DNA from: Sialis fuliginosa
Lineage: Eukaryota; Arthropoda; Insecta; Megaloptera; Sialidae
Assembly: GCA_961205875.1 (NCBI GenBank)
Contig: OY540810.1
Location: 39,990,001 to 40,054,000, forward strand
Direction: 5' to 3'
Length of the DNA: 64,000 nucleotides
This document shows positions 11,851-24,530 of the stretch, piece after piece. The translations under genes and the position numbers were made by a program. Within the stretch, counting starts at the first letter, position 1. Every line of letters starts with the position of its first letter. The notes beneath the pieces were generated by a model, which saw only the letters and a list, made by a program, of their open reading frames with translations, made no database searches and had not been told where the DNA came from.

Positions 11851-13472
11851 GTTATTACTAGCCGTGTTTCCCGTTCAGAGTTATTTTTCATCAAAGAAAA
11901 AAAATATATTTCTTTTTTTGAAATTTTTTATGAAAATGATATTTTTCTCCAAAAGTACCTACAATATGTGGTATTTTTATCATTATTTTGACCCCTCCCC
12001 CCCTCGTTACTACGTCACTGATACTTGCACTTTTTTAATACCTTTCAAATTTGTTGAAATAGTATTAACTAATTAAATATTATTCTACAAATTCAAAATT
12101 TATAAGCTTTTACATGTAGATGTATTAAACATTTATTTGTTAATTATAGAAATGCATTAAAATATAAAGCTTTGACGCAGGGAAAACTTAATTTTATTCA
12201 TTATTAAAGAATTTGCATACAAATAAAAAGTATACCAATAAATTCAAAGCACATTTTTCACAGTCATGTAAAATGTAATTTAAAAATCTGTAGATTTACA
12301 GTTCTGTTTTAGAAGATTTATATTCATCTATCTGGACAACATTTTTTTATTCTTTTTTGTAAACTTTGAACAAGTTTCTTAGTTCTTTTTTTTGTTTACA
12401 GTAAAAGTACATTGATAAAATTAAAAATACTTTATATTATTGTTGAAAATTTTAAGTGTTGGTCTAGAGTACTCTAGAGCTCCAGGCAGTGAGTTGGACA
12501 GGGTGAATGATCATAATAACAGAGGTCAACTAAAATTAGTAACTTTTTTATAATTAAAACTTAACTAAATGTCCTGATATTGATTAATAAATTACATAAT
12601 TTGTGTTCTCACAAATGAAAAGAAATTTAATTCATTTTTTATTTATTTTTCATCCCGGAGATTCAAATCTTTCATTACTTGGGATTTTCCACACCTACCA
12701 GGTTTTTTTTTAAATTTACTTTTTATAAATATAATTTCAAATTAGTTAATATTTTCACTACTATATGTATACTAGAGATATAAACTTTTAACATATAAAT
12801 GTGAAAATTCCATTGCCAATAAATAAATAATACATTTTGTTCTTCTTTACTTTAAAATTGTAACGAAAAAAAAGTTTTTTTACCCGGACTTTCCATTTTA
12901 TTGAAGTTTTCAATAGCCTTTTTATGTGGATTATTTGTAGATTTAGAGAGTATTGGGCGTTAGTTTAAAATTTGTATTTTTTTAAATAAAAGCCATGTAA
13001 TAACTGATATGTAATTAATATAAATGTGATTAAGTTATGCTCAAATAAGCCTCGATGTCACCCGTATTGTTTATTATATGATAATATACATATATTATAT
13101 ATTATTTTCAAGCTCGTAGGGTAATGACGAACAAAGGGCAATTCTGAACGTTGTAATAAAGATTGATGAAAACTAAAACAGGAAAAATTGTGAGGAATCG
13201 TAGTCATTTTAAAGAAAATTGCCAAAAGAAGAAGTGCCAAGTAAAAAAAAAGAAGAAACGAAGATATTGATAAAGACATGTTTTTTTGTTATTATAATGA
13301 AAAATATCAACATCCTCCTGTTAAAGATTAGGTAATGTTCTTCAAATGTAATTTATGGGCACATGATAAAAACAACAATTAATATAATGTAAGAAAGTGT
13401 TAACTTATGTAATTTCTTCTGTATCATGATGTATAAAAAAGTCTTGTGCCGACCAGGGCAGATTTTTAAAAA
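11851..13472. other. AT-rich, nothing recognised
   Basis: Contains a short palindrome CTAGAGTACTCTAG (about 12463). Open frames are short and AT-driven. No element edges found. Confidence 0.5.
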
Positions 13473-13935
13473 TAAATTGAGATAAATCTTTGAAAGAGAA
13501 TATTTTACAACAAACGTTGTAGGCCCATATTATAGGAAATTTAATGCTCTATAAAAAATATTCTATAAAATTTTCAAGTATCATGTGTCGTTATTGAGAT
13601 ACCTTGAAAAAATAAATATTTTGGGGTGTCACCCCCTCCCCCTTACACACGATTTTGATCATTTTAAAATGGGACCGTCCTCAAGCCAGACTCAACCATC
13701 CGACCAAGTTTCAACAGTATCGGTTCAATTTTTCATGAGTTATGCGTGTGACAAGGATCCAGGGGACAGACGGACGGACGGACACACGGACGGATACGCG
13801 GACAGACAGACAGACACGGAACGAAAAGTCTTTGTATTGACGTGAAACGGAAAGATAAATTTAAAATTTTGAAATCGGAGTCTCAATCTGAAACGATCAC
13901 AAAGCTTCTCGTATTTTCGAAATTTCGAGGAAGCA
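13473..13935 (+). repeat. Dispersed repeat A, copy 1
   Basis: Shares a long stretch with 39748-40230, including GGGGTGTCACCCC, ACCATCCGACCAAGTTTCAA and a GACGGACGGACACACGGAC microsatellite before CGGAACGAAAAGT. The open frame ending RKVFVLT is produced by the repeat in both copies. Class not determined. Confidence 0.7.
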
Positions 13936-15472
13936 AAAATGGTCGAATGGCTTTTCAACGACCTAAAAATAAATAGATGTATGTATTATATAAAAGATAT
14001 AATATCTTCATAACCAACATATTCAGATCAATTTAGGTAACATGCATTATAGTCCTGTAAGATTAGCATGAAATTCTGAAATAGATTTTTTTCTGTACTT
14101 ACAAGAAACTATTTTACGGAAATATTACAATTTTTGAACCGTATTTTTAAAACATCAATGAAGACTTGACTGTCTTATGACTTTATTATGTAATGATTGG
14201 GGTTATTATATTCAGATAATTAATATAAAATCCTTAGTTATTAAAAATGTATGATAAAAAATTAAGGTAATTGAACAAAATATGTAAGATATGAAATAAT
14301 TACGATGCCTACATTACTATTAATGAAGTAATTAATCGTTTATAATTTCCATTTTGCGCTTCTCTATTTTTGCGCCGTGTGTTTGTATCCATCTATTGTA
14401 GCTGCTTAGGTACTTCCCTGTAAAAATTGACCAAAATATGTTTTTCGACTAGAAATTAAGAACTTAGTATGTATAAATTGCATATATTTACAGTAAATGG
14501 GTCAATATTTCACAGAAACACCCGGGCCGAGATTTTCCCTTAAACCATCTCTGAAAACATCAAATAACTATTTAATGGTGTTGATGTTATTTTTAATAGA
14601 ATATCATAATAATTTGAACATTTTACATGAATTCTGTAATAGAAAGATATCTTTTTCTGATATACACTAATGTGGGGATTAAGAATATTAACCCTCTATC
14701 CTTTACAATTATACTAATATTGATGTTTTTGGTCTTATTATACGCACACATTTATTATATTTCATAAATATTCTATATAAAATTTTCGTAATAGCATCGA
14801 AAGTCATGTAAAATTGAAAATAATGCGAAAAATTATTTTCTCAGTTTACTATGATTTTTTAAAACAGTCACTCCTTGTGTTACTTTTAAACCGATATTAA
14901 CGACCTTGGACTTATTTTAAAGAAAATTATATGCTCTACAAAAAAGTCCTTTACGCCGTATTTGTAAAATGAACGGTTTCAGAGAAAAACACTAAAAACT
15001 ATGATAAAATGTAACCCGTCTGTTATTTTTTTCAAGATGGCGGCGGTAGCACAACTCGGATCAGCTCGGACTTTTTGTGGGATGATCAGGGACACTAATA
15101 GAACGTTTCTACCAAAAATCATTTTGGTCCTAATTAGTTCCGGGTAAAAGTCTAATCTTACTGGACTATTAGAAATGCAAATGAATATATGTATGAACAT
15201 TAATGTATGTATATAAAAATTGAATATTTATCCGTAAATGGGTTAAAGACAGGCACAGAGAGAGAGGTATGGAGAAATAGTTGAGTGGCGTCTCTGGCAG
15301 ACAGCGCCAGGTAGTAGCGACGCTGTTGTATAATTTTGCACATCAATGAACTAATGCATACACTTTATAAATATCTACTGAATTCGTTATGAGTAGAAGT
15401 GAGTAGTTTTTACTCATAACGGCGACAAAGGTACAAAAAGTATTGCATTTCAATATTTCTTTATCTATATAT
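13936..15472. other. Unassigned stretch
   Basis: Mostly AT-rich. A slightly GC-richer segment at 15245-15350 (AGAGAGAGGTATGGAGA to GCGACGCTGTTG) has no recognisable coding content or repeat partner in the window. Confidence 0.5.
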
Positions 15473-15847
15473 TAGAGTTGGGCATTTTAGTTGATGACAG
15501 AGAGCACTCCCTATAGTTCAGTGGTATTTTATGAACTAATTCGTTTTTCTAGTTCTTTTAGTTCATAGAATTTTTTTACGGACTATACAATGACAATTTA
15601 TTGATTTAGTTATATTGGATTGTTGGATATTTAATGTATAATTAAATTGTTTAATCAGTAATTTTGTACTACTATTTTTTTCATCAAACTATAGAAATGC
15701 AAATTTATAGACAAGGTCGATATTTTTAAATGTATATATTTGCAATAATCTTTTTTTTTAAATAAAACCCTCGACATATATGAAAATTTTTAAACATTTT
15801 CAATGATACATTATTTATTGTACAGTAATTTGAGCAATATATTTAAT
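15473..15847 (+). repeat. Partial copy of the 15856-16527 element
   Basis: Starts TAGAGTTGGGCATTTTAG and runs parallel to 15856-16200, ending at AGTAATTTGAGCAATATATT. The second, complete copy sits immediately after it, flanked by TTTGTGAC, so one copy appears to have landed in or beside a relative. Confidence 0.65.
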
Positions 15848-15855
15848 TTTGTGAC

Positions 15856-16527
15856 TAGAGTTGGGCATTTTAGTTGATGACAGAAAGCGCTCCCTGTAGT
15901 TCAGTGGTCTTAAATGAACTAGTTCGTTCTTCTAGTTCTTTTAGTTCATAGAATATTTTTCCGGACTATAAGATGACAATTTATTGATTTAAATATATTG
16001 GATTGTTGGATTTTTAATGTATAATTAAATCGTTTAATTAGTAATTTTGTAATACTATGCAAACTGATTCAATTTTGAATTCGTTATTAATTTATAGACA
16101 AGATCGATATTTTTAAATGTATATATTTGCAATAATCTTCTTTTTTTTCATTTTCAATGATACATTATTTATTTTATAGTAATTTAAGCATTATATTTTA
16201 ATTTCATTAAAATCTGTGACATTCCTTTTTGTTGATTGTCATAAAATAATATAAAAATCATCTGCTTTTGACAGACATTATTGAATTCATGTGAACTAAA
16301 AAAAAATCAATATATAGGTAATAATATATCTTTAGTAAAACAAATTCAAAATTGGTAATAAAGTATTGCAAACGTAAATTATTAAACATAAAAATTGTAC
16401 AATCTCATTTTTAGAACAGTGTATTTGAAGTATATCGGGAACTATTGAACTAAAAGAGCGGAGTGCATACGAACTAGTTCCTCTAGTTCTCGTGTGAACT
16501 AGTTCGTTCGTGAACTACACAAGTCTA
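15856..16527 (+). mobile_element. hAT-type MITE, TSD TTTGTGAC
   Basis: Flanked by perfect TTTGTGAC (15848-15855, 16528-16535). The tips TAGAGTTGGGC and TAGACTTGTGT (complement of the right) match poorly after the first bases, but the duplication is exact. AACTAGTTC-type motifs cluster in both subterminal regions and may be transposase sites. Confidence 0.75.
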
Positions 16528-16535
16528 TTTGTGAC

Positions 16536-17655
16536 ACAATTTTATGCATATTGAAATCCAAAAGCAGTTATGCAGCATTCACAAGAGAGACGGTTTTTTT
16601 CCCGTAACGGCAATTTGTCATATCGGATAAACCGTATGTATCTATAAATTTGTCTCAACGATGTGCAATATACACACATATTAACCCATTAACGCCCGCC
16701 GTACACACCTCATTTTATAATTCGTGTTGCTTTCTATGGATATTAATTCACAATATTACCTTAAAAATCAGATGCTAGTAATGCAACAAACAAAATCTGT
16801 TAACGTTATTATGAGATTTCAAATTTTGTTTAACAATAATAATAATAATAAATCATACCTATGTAATAACTTAAATATACATACATAGATATAACTTGAT
16901 TTTTAAATGCAATAACTACTGCTTGGCGAAAAGAAAGATATAAATTACTGTTAAAAAATTTAGAATCGGAGTTAATGGTTAAGCATAATTTTACAATGTC
17001 GTGTCTTAGGTTCTCATATTTTAAATTCAATAAGATCTAATAATAAATATAACTAATATTCTTAAACATTTGCGTTTACTAACTCATTGTGATTTTAAAA
17101 AAAATCATCTTGATTTAATTAACTCACCACATTATTTATGTTTATTACTTTTATTATTAATGTTAGTGCTTATAACTGTGATAATATATTTATTTATAAG
17201 TATATACCTATATATGTGTGAATTTATTAGTATTTTAAAAAAATAAACAATTTAACTTTTCTGTAAAAAATTAAATTATTTAATTTTCTTAACCCCCTCC
17301 CCCCCCCCCCCTATGTCACGCCGAAGTATTTGAGAAATCTGGCAACCCTGATCCCTGAATATTTTAAGTGTACATTTTTGTAAACATATAAAAATATAAA
17401 ATAATATTTGTTTGCATTTTTACAAGAATAAGATTCAGTGTAGTATCTTATATAGTGTATATTATCGCAATAAAGGTAAGAACATCATGAGCACAGTGAC
17501 TGGGGAACAAAATAGCTTGTATGTATATAAACCTTTTTTTAGTATGTATACTTCATAATAGTTTTTATTATAGTTTATAGAACATTCCGGAAGCTCTAGA
17601 AGCTACTGTTAATAGTGTGTGTATTAAATATACATACATACATGTATACTTGTAT
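16536..17655. other. Unassigned stretch with a short AAT repeat
   Basis: Contains an (AAT)n tract at about 16832-16851 and a C-run edge at 17285-17310. Nothing else is assignable. Confidence 0.5.
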
Positions 17656-17663
17656 ACTATACA

Positions 17664-18259
17664 CAGTACCGGAATTAGGGGGGGGGGGACTAGGTACACC
17701 GCCCGAGGCGCCAGGCCAGGAGGGGCGGCGCACAGTTGGTCAAAAGTTACTTTTTTTATACAGACTGCATTTTTTACTTATTTTAAAAAAATTATAATTA
17801 ATTTTTTTATCGATCTGTTAAGCCCGATTTCGCAAAAAATATTGCTAAAAATATAGTAAAAATATTTTTTTTAAGTAAAATTGATTATTTGACAGTTATT
17901 TAACTAACAAATCCTTATTCAGCAACCCATAAAATGTTTAATAAGTTATTTAAGTGCAAGTATTTTTGGACAAACTTTGATTCACCGAAACAAATTAACG
18001 TAGCGAGTTCATTGTTTTTAAAATTTCTTTGTAATAATTTGAGTACGGATTAAAAATTAGCAAATATTAAACCCATTTGTTCTTACTGTTTTTGGTTATA
18101 AAATGTATCATTTAAAAATATATATATATTTTAATTATAAGACTAAAAAAATGTATTTTTAACGATCGACTTGATGAACTGATCGTCTCGAAGTAAGGGG
18201 GTAGATTTGGGGCGAAATAAATCTCGTCCAGGGCGCCAGACTTTCAAAGGCCGGCTCTG
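17664..18259. mobile_element. hAT MITE, TSD ACTATACA
   Basis: Perfect 8-bp duplication ACTATACA (17656-17663, 18260-18267). Left tip CAGTACCGG, right tip complement CAGAGCCGGCC, with GGCGCCAG in both subterminal regions. The right end resembles that of the element at 48861. Confidence 0.9.
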
Positions 18260-18454
18260 ACTATACACACATACTAGAATATGTTAATTTTTATGAATAT
18301 ATGTATATGATACTACAAACAGTTATCTTACGTCAGAAGTGAAATTGTTTTAAAAGTCGAAGGTATTTTATTATACATAATGTAATATTATAATAAAAAT
18401 ATGTAACATTTGTTGCATATTTAAAAAAAATGCTACATCTGTATAATAAAAGCA

Positions 18455-19262
18455 AGGTTTATGGCCGATATTATAAAGGAGTTTGCAAAATTTGTAAGCT
18501 TGCAAACACTTTTAAACGAGATATCAAACTTATATGACAGTTCTCTTTGAGTATTTAACAGATAGTTTCATGCGTAGTAAGTTGATTTTTACCGTTTTTA
18601 CTCAAGATTAGTAAATATACTTTACATACCTTTGTTTTTACTTCCTATGAATGAAATTATCTGTCACAAACTCCAATAGAACTGTCATATAAGTTTGATA
18701 CCCCATTTGAAAGTGCTTGCAAGCTTGCAAATTTGCGAGCTCCTTTATAATACTATTTTTATGATTGACGGGCTTCTTTTTTGTAATTCTCATGAACTTA
18801 TGTTACTAATAAAACAAGTAAATCTTTATTTAATCAATTTAATTACCAATATCAGCAAATATGGTTTTTAAATTATAGCCTTTTATTTTCTTTATGTTTT
18901 TTGGAAAAAGCAAAACCAGTAATGAGCACGCAGTGATGGACACTTGCTAATGATTACAAAATGATAAGTACTGCGACACAAAAGATATAAAAGAAAGAAT
19001 CGTCAAATTTGAAATAATGTAAAGCAGTTGCTATGATAATATAATAATTAATTAATAAAATATACTAATAATTAGTTCAAATGTCCACCATTTTGACACC
19101 TATTGGCCGATTGTCATCAAATCACGCTGTAAGACAGTTAAATGTATATAGGATTAATATTCAGAAATGGTAGTAATCAAATATCAACAAATATTTCTAA
19201 TTCAGTATATTTAATTTAAAAATAGCCATTACTGGAGTCATATCCAAGACTGGTGCCAGCAC
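18455..19262 (+). repeat. Dispersed TA-type repeat family, copy 2 (interrupted)
   Basis: Aligns with 3114-3632 (inverted) and 38165-38684. It ends at CCAAGACTGGTGCCAGCACC and is interrupted by the MITE at 18471-18750. Confidence 0.6.
18471..18750. mobile_element. TA-flanked MITE with arms of about 78 bp
   Basis: TTATAAAGGAG at the left and its complement at the right, flanked by TA. The arms share TATCAAACTTATATGACAGT. It lies within the family copy 18455-19262. Confidence 0.75.
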
Positions 19263-20133
19263 CTAAAAAGGAGTATTATATTTCATATTATATTACATAT
19301 TAATATTACAATGAAACTAACTTTAAATATAAATAGCTACTGAGAAAAAGATGTACAGCCTCCCCTGTGATTAGATACGTGGAAATATATTTTTAAATTA
19401 AAATAAATGCATGTACTATATAACATTTTTCTGACAAAAAAACACGACAAAGTCAATGGATTTCACCGAATTGTTTGAATTAATAAAGAAAATTTTGGTT
19501 TGAAAATGGACACATTTTTCTGATATAATTCATAAACAGCAGTGTGCTAAATAAATTGAACGTTACAATTTCCATAATTTCGCAACCTTGGGAAACGTCA
19601 ATTATGCTTTGTCGAATTAATTAATCTGTCAATTAACAAACTTTCCATAAACTCCCTATCAATACAGAGAATTTGATGGAAAATTTCATCCCAAACACAT
19701 ATACGTATATTTTGAATATGTTATACAAATTATGCTGAATCTACTTCCATCGATCAATCACAATCATGAGGTATTATTTCTAGTTGGATAATAATGACTA
19801 AAAATTATTTATTGTTGAATAATGCGTGGGGAAATAAATTTACTTGTTGATGTTTTAAATACGAATATATATAATAGAAAAGTATGATACATTACGTACC
19901 TATAATATGAAATATAGGGTAGAGTGCTCTAAGAGTGCGCACTTAAGGTTTGATTGGTTATACAAAGAAAAATAATAACATTTGAAAATCACAAATTTTT
20001 ACTTAAGCTCTTTGGTTCTTTAGTAACATTGTTGCACAACCCTTGAGAAGTAATTCTTAAACAATTAAGAAATAAAAATAAAAATTTAACAAAAGTAATT
20101 CGCGCACTCATACAGATACCAGTGCGCATAATT

Positions 20134-20325
20134 TTACACGCATATCTCGTACCTGTATAGCCCAATGCCAGAATATGAAGTGCGTTTGTCGTGTTACCAT
20201 TTACTGCACGATATACACTCGATCCAATCTTCAGATATCGGCTCGTTGTAAACTTCGATACATCCTTGGCAATTCCACATATTTTTTTAGATAGTTTCGG
20301 TTTTTTGGGATTTTCTTTTTTTAAT
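20134..20325 (-). pseudogene. Zinc-finger (PHD-like) tail of a pogo/jerky-type DDE transposase
   Basis: On the minus strand one frame gives KRKSQKTETI, a stop, then NCQGCIEVYNEP, ISEDWIECISCSKW, a stop, then HDKRTSYSGIGLYRYEICV. This matches the tail of many insect pogo/jerky-like DDE transposases: a basic linker, C-X2-C, the W-I-x-C-x2-C-x-K-W-x-H segment, and a final Y-x-C pair. Stops are at 20287-20289 and 20194-20196 (the second falls where a residue before His is expected). One or more zinc ligands have been lost (Arg where Cys is expected, Tyr in the last motif). The DDE core is not next to it. It is an old fragment; family recognition rests on the spacing of Trp, Cys and His. Confidence 0.65.
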
Positions 20326-20702
20326 CATTTTCAAGGGGATGTTTTTGTAAAAAGGGGAAAAGTTAACAAGTCAAATAATTTTTTACAAATAGGTGGGTAT
20401 TAGTTGTGTTCACAGTGTTCACACACCAAATTTCAACAAATTTTCAAAAAATTCTCAAAATTTGAAAATTCGAGAAAATGACATTTTTCAAAACTAAATA
20501 ACTCTGGTGGGGACCTGTAGAACAAATATGGTCGTCACAATAAAATTAAAATAATGGTCATTTCGAACTACCAACATATTAGGGTAATTACATAAAAAAA
20601 TCAATTTTTTTTACAATGGCCAAGCAACCATTTAATTTAATTCTGGACTACTTAATATGGACCCTACAGTCAAATTAAAAAAAAAATGTTGGGATTATTA
20701 TT

Positions 20703-20960
20703 GTGTGTAAAATGTTTCAAAGTTATCAAAAAACAATTTTAGGTACTTATTTAAAATTGATGGAAAAATTGACAAATACAGGCTTAACTTTTTATATTCA
20801 CAAGAGAAAATCCGTAATTAATAACGCCAACAGAATTTATACCGTTTGGGAATTAACCTCCGAAATAATAGACAGTAATAAAATATCGATAAACGCATCA
20901 TCTCTTCGATATCAAATAATAAAATCCTCCCAAACATCTGATACCAAACCGGAAAACTAA
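20703..20960 (+). CDS. Unrecognised 85-codon open frame
   Basis: An open frame beginning ATGTGTAAAATG encodes a lysine- and isoleucine-rich hydrophilic product with no signal, membrane segment or motif I recognise. Its base composition is somewhat less AT-rich than the flanks and it ends TAA. No splice sites or regulatory signals could be assigned. It may be a decayed exon or chance. Confidence 0.15.
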   Translation: MCKMFQSYQKTILGTYLKLMEKLTNTGLTFYIHKRKSVINNANRIYTVWELTSEIIDSNKISINASSLRYQIIKSSQTSDTKPEN

Positions 20961-21524
20961 TTCAATAAAAAAAGTTTTTCGGCAACGTTACAAAAACTTG
21001 TTCAGTTTTTATGTAAGTATAAATAGTTTATTCTTTATTTTTTTGTGTAGTAGTTCATTAAATATGCTAAGAAATATTTAAATTAAAATAGTAAAATACA
21101 TTTTTTTATGTGCTTTTTCATATAGGTCAGAAAAATATTTTATATAATAATTACACAGCAAAAACACAACACTAAATTTAATTAACGAAGAGCACATATT
21201 TACAAATAATTACGTATAATTTCCAGGAAATTAATTAAGATCTTTTCGTTTCCACTTGAGTACATCAAAATAAAGTTAATTAACAAATAAAAATAAGCTT
21301 ATATTTCATTAGCTAATAAGAATAACAATTTTCAGTAAGTAAAAATAAACAAGATATTAACATTTCTAATAACACTTCAGAAACTCAAATATTTTTCGAA
21401 ACGTCCAATTGACTTGAATAAAAACAATTGGATGAAAATAATACGACTACTCAATAATTCAGATAATATCTAGATCTACATTATAGTAGAGAGAAACAAG
21501 ATTTGTTTTGAATTAATATTTAAT

Positions 21525-22290
21525 ACTAGCGCATTGGCCCGGTGTTACTCGGGGATATTAATTTAATTAAACATAAAGTAATCATGCCCACTCGACATGC
21601 CCATCCAACATGCCCACCCAACATGCTCACCCAACATTCCCACCCAACATGCTAACAACACACGGTTCACCACGAACTGTTTTTTTCGGCTTAATGAAAT
21701 TTACACAAAATATCCACAAATTATACACCTAAACTTAACCTATCCATTATTGAAAACCGGAATAAAATCCATTCAGTAGTTATTAAAAAAATCGTGTAAA
21801 ATTATATTTTCTCCCAGGAAACACCAGGTCTTATCTTAGAATTTGTATGAAAATAAAAAATAAATAAATAGGTTACCTTTCTTGGAAGTTCTTTATTGTA
21901 ATTTATAAAAATCCGTTTATTTATATTGTAAATTACATATTTTTCATTCAAACTCATGGTGGAAAGATATATATTTGTAGGTATCATGATTCAAACTGAC
22001 ATTCACATATAGTAATTGTTTTCAGCGTCTTATATTCCATGACTACTGTGTTTTTCTATAAATGACAGTTTTATGCTCTGACATCATAGAAACAAAAAAC
22101 GCTGTGCAAAAGATTCCTTTTCATCTTTTGATGTTAAATTTTAGATTTTCATAAAATATTATTAGCCACGATACTGCTCGTAAAAATTATCTGACTATTG
22201 CTGAAAACCGCATTGAAATCGGTTCAGTAATTTCGGAGTCTATAAGCCACACACAAACGAACATTCATTTTTATATATATAGATTTAATC
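21525..22290 (+). repeat. Degenerate retroelement-like repeat ending in TATATATATAGAT
   Basis: Starts TACTAGCGCATTGGCCCGG and ends TTTATATATATAGATTT, an edge pattern common to a widespread insect repeat (often RTE-related). Parts of the same pattern recur at 39045 (TACTAGATGAATTGCCCGAT), 40925-41335 and 60062-60890. Coding capacity is gone. Confidence 0.4.
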
Positions 22291-22512
22291 TAAAAAAATA
22301 TTTACCAAATTGATATTACATAGGACTATGTATATCGTTCGAGCCAGAAAGGTTAGATGTCATAGTCCTAAATGATCCCGAGGTTGATCTTGTATTTATG
22401 TATTCCTGATATGATCAAAAGGTGGGAGGATTCATTCCTTTGCCTTTTTTCCACTACGGGACACGTATTACATAAATAATGCATTCGGTCACAGAACAGA
22501 CAACTACATATA

Positions 22513-23264
22513 CCGGGTGATCCAGACCACCCGTCCACTATGTTTTACGCCCAAACTATTGAAGATAGAGTTTTATGATAAAAAATTTACTATATATATT
22601 GACTCTAAAAAATTTCAGGAAAATTAACAACTTTAGTTAATAAAATTGAAAATTGAAAATAATAATTTTTTTTTTTTAAATAAAATTTAAAATTAAATTT
22701 TCTTAACAAAAGTTGTTAATTTAAATATATTTTTTAAGATAAAGTACTAACTGATATACCATTCCATTTAAAAATTTTGAATTATCCTCAATTGAAGTTT
22801 TAAATTTTTGATATGTCTCGTATGACACTTTAAATTATCCAAATCTAAAATAATCATACATCATTACAAAGTTAGTTATTTCTACTTTCAAAACAAATTT
22901 TAAAAATAAAATTTCATTAGTATTTAACGAAACTAGAGCAATTTTAGTAAAACCCTAAAATTTAGGATCAAGCCGCCATATTTTCTAAACAATTGAATAT
23001 ATGAAAAAAATTTTTTTACAAATGTTTCTTACTTTTTTATGATCTTTAAAATTATCTACTTTTGGATATACCGTTCCATTTGATTTTGCTGAGAAACGGG
23101 CATGTACCCCTCAAACTACCCCCCAAGGAGGAGTTTTAGGGGGTTGAAAACATTTTCCTGAAATTCTTTAGGGTCGATATATACAGTAAATTTTTTATCA
23201 TAAAACTCTATCTTCAATAGTTTGGGCGTAAAACATAGTGGATGGGTGGTCTGGAACACCCGGT
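22513..23264. mobile_element. TA-flanked MITE with TIRs of about 110 bp
   Basis: CCGGGTGATCCAGACCACCC at the left mirrors the right end, followed by ACTATGTTTTACGCCCAAAC in both arms. TA at 22511-22512 and 23265-23266 indicates a Tc1/mariner-type MITE. The interior is featureless AT-rich DNA. Confidence 0.85.
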
Positions 23265-23295
23265 ATATGTATGTATATGTAGGTACAATAATGTA

Positions 23296-24086
23296 CAGTC
23301 ACCTGCATTAATGGTCTTGCAGTTTGTATTCATTTTCGTTTATCACAAACTTAGTAGGCTCCTTCCATTTGTGCAATTATAATATTTAAATCATTTCTCC
23401 ATGTATCAAACAAAGACAGATTTTGAAATTCATTTGCTGGATAAAGAACTACTCTTTGTTTATAGTACTTATATATATTTGTGCAATTAAATTTATAATA
23501 TGTAATCTATTGAAAATTGTATAAGTAAATTCTGTGGCAATAAATATTTGATATTCCGAATTTTATTATTTAAATATATTAAACTTGATATAAAATTATA
23601 TGTCTCATTAATATGGATAAGGTGAAAATTAAAACGTTTTGAAGGGGGGTAGGAGTATATAAGCCCCCCCCCCCACTGAAAGGCGAAGGATATTCGTTTA
23701 ATGTTATACTCCCCTTAAAAAAACTTATAAATTTAAAGCTATTTAAATAAAGGGGGTGGGATCATAGGAGTCATACCCCATAAGAAACAACATATATGTA
23801 AAACTATAGCAAATCCAATATAAATTGTAGAAACATATTAGATTTAAAATATACATAAGTAAATAACTATAATAAATATAAGAAATTAGGTAACAAATAC
23901 AAAATTTGTAATAATAAATGATTATTTGAAATGGACGTATATTTATTGTTTTTATTTAAAATGTTATAACTGTAAGTGTAAGCTCCGCCCTAGAAAAAGA
24001 TAACCGATGATGTTTGTCTTTAAATTTGAAATCTGTTGTAAGCGATTATGGCCTTTAGGGTGCCAGACGAGTTCTGCAGGTGACTG
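23296..24086. mobile_element. TA-flanked MITE, long form
   Basis: CAGTCACCTGCA at the left and its complement at the right, TA on both sides. It matches the element at 56699-57080 (opposite orientation) but has about 380 extra bases in the middle (about 23595-23990), which contain G and C runs. Confidence 0.8.
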
Positions 24087-24530
24087 TACATATATGCATA
24101 GTTCCTTTGTCAGACATGTAGATGTAGGTACTATGTATACAGGTATTTAGCTACGAGTAATGTTTTTACTACGTTTTTAATGTTGAATGTCGTACAATTT
24201 TACTGTTTCATACACTGAACTAAATAATTCGTTGATGTTGTGTCCAATAACCTAGTTATTTATAAGAACTTATTTGATCCAAATACAAATTAATGTTGTT
24301 TTATTCAATACAGTAATTCATTGAATTGATGTATTTAATTATTTATTACAAAAACTAATTATTTTTGATCAAAATATTTACTAAGTTGACTCCAATTCAA
24401 ACTATGCGCTGGAAATGTATACTTTTTTAATTGGATTAATTAAAACTATTCGACGCAACTAATTTAAACATTCGATCTAGATGCGAATTTCTATTGATGC
24501 AAATAGAAATTATTTGATGCTAATAACATA

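Noticed and set aside
11649-12076. Open frames on both strands rich in GDGQLGDGQ or RRRVDHHRVD
   Set aside because: Translations of the 15-bp terminal array of the Foldback-like element.
12455-12500. CTAGAGTACTCTAG palindrome as a regulatory site
   Set aside because: A single 14-bp palindrome in AT-rich DNA with no repeat partner or nearby gene; not enough to support a function.
13585-13845. Open frames ending DRQTDTERKVFVLT (also 39902-40132)
   Set aside because: Both come from dispersed repeat A with a tandem GACGGACGGACACA tract. Similar frames in two repeat copies reflect the repeat, not a gene family.
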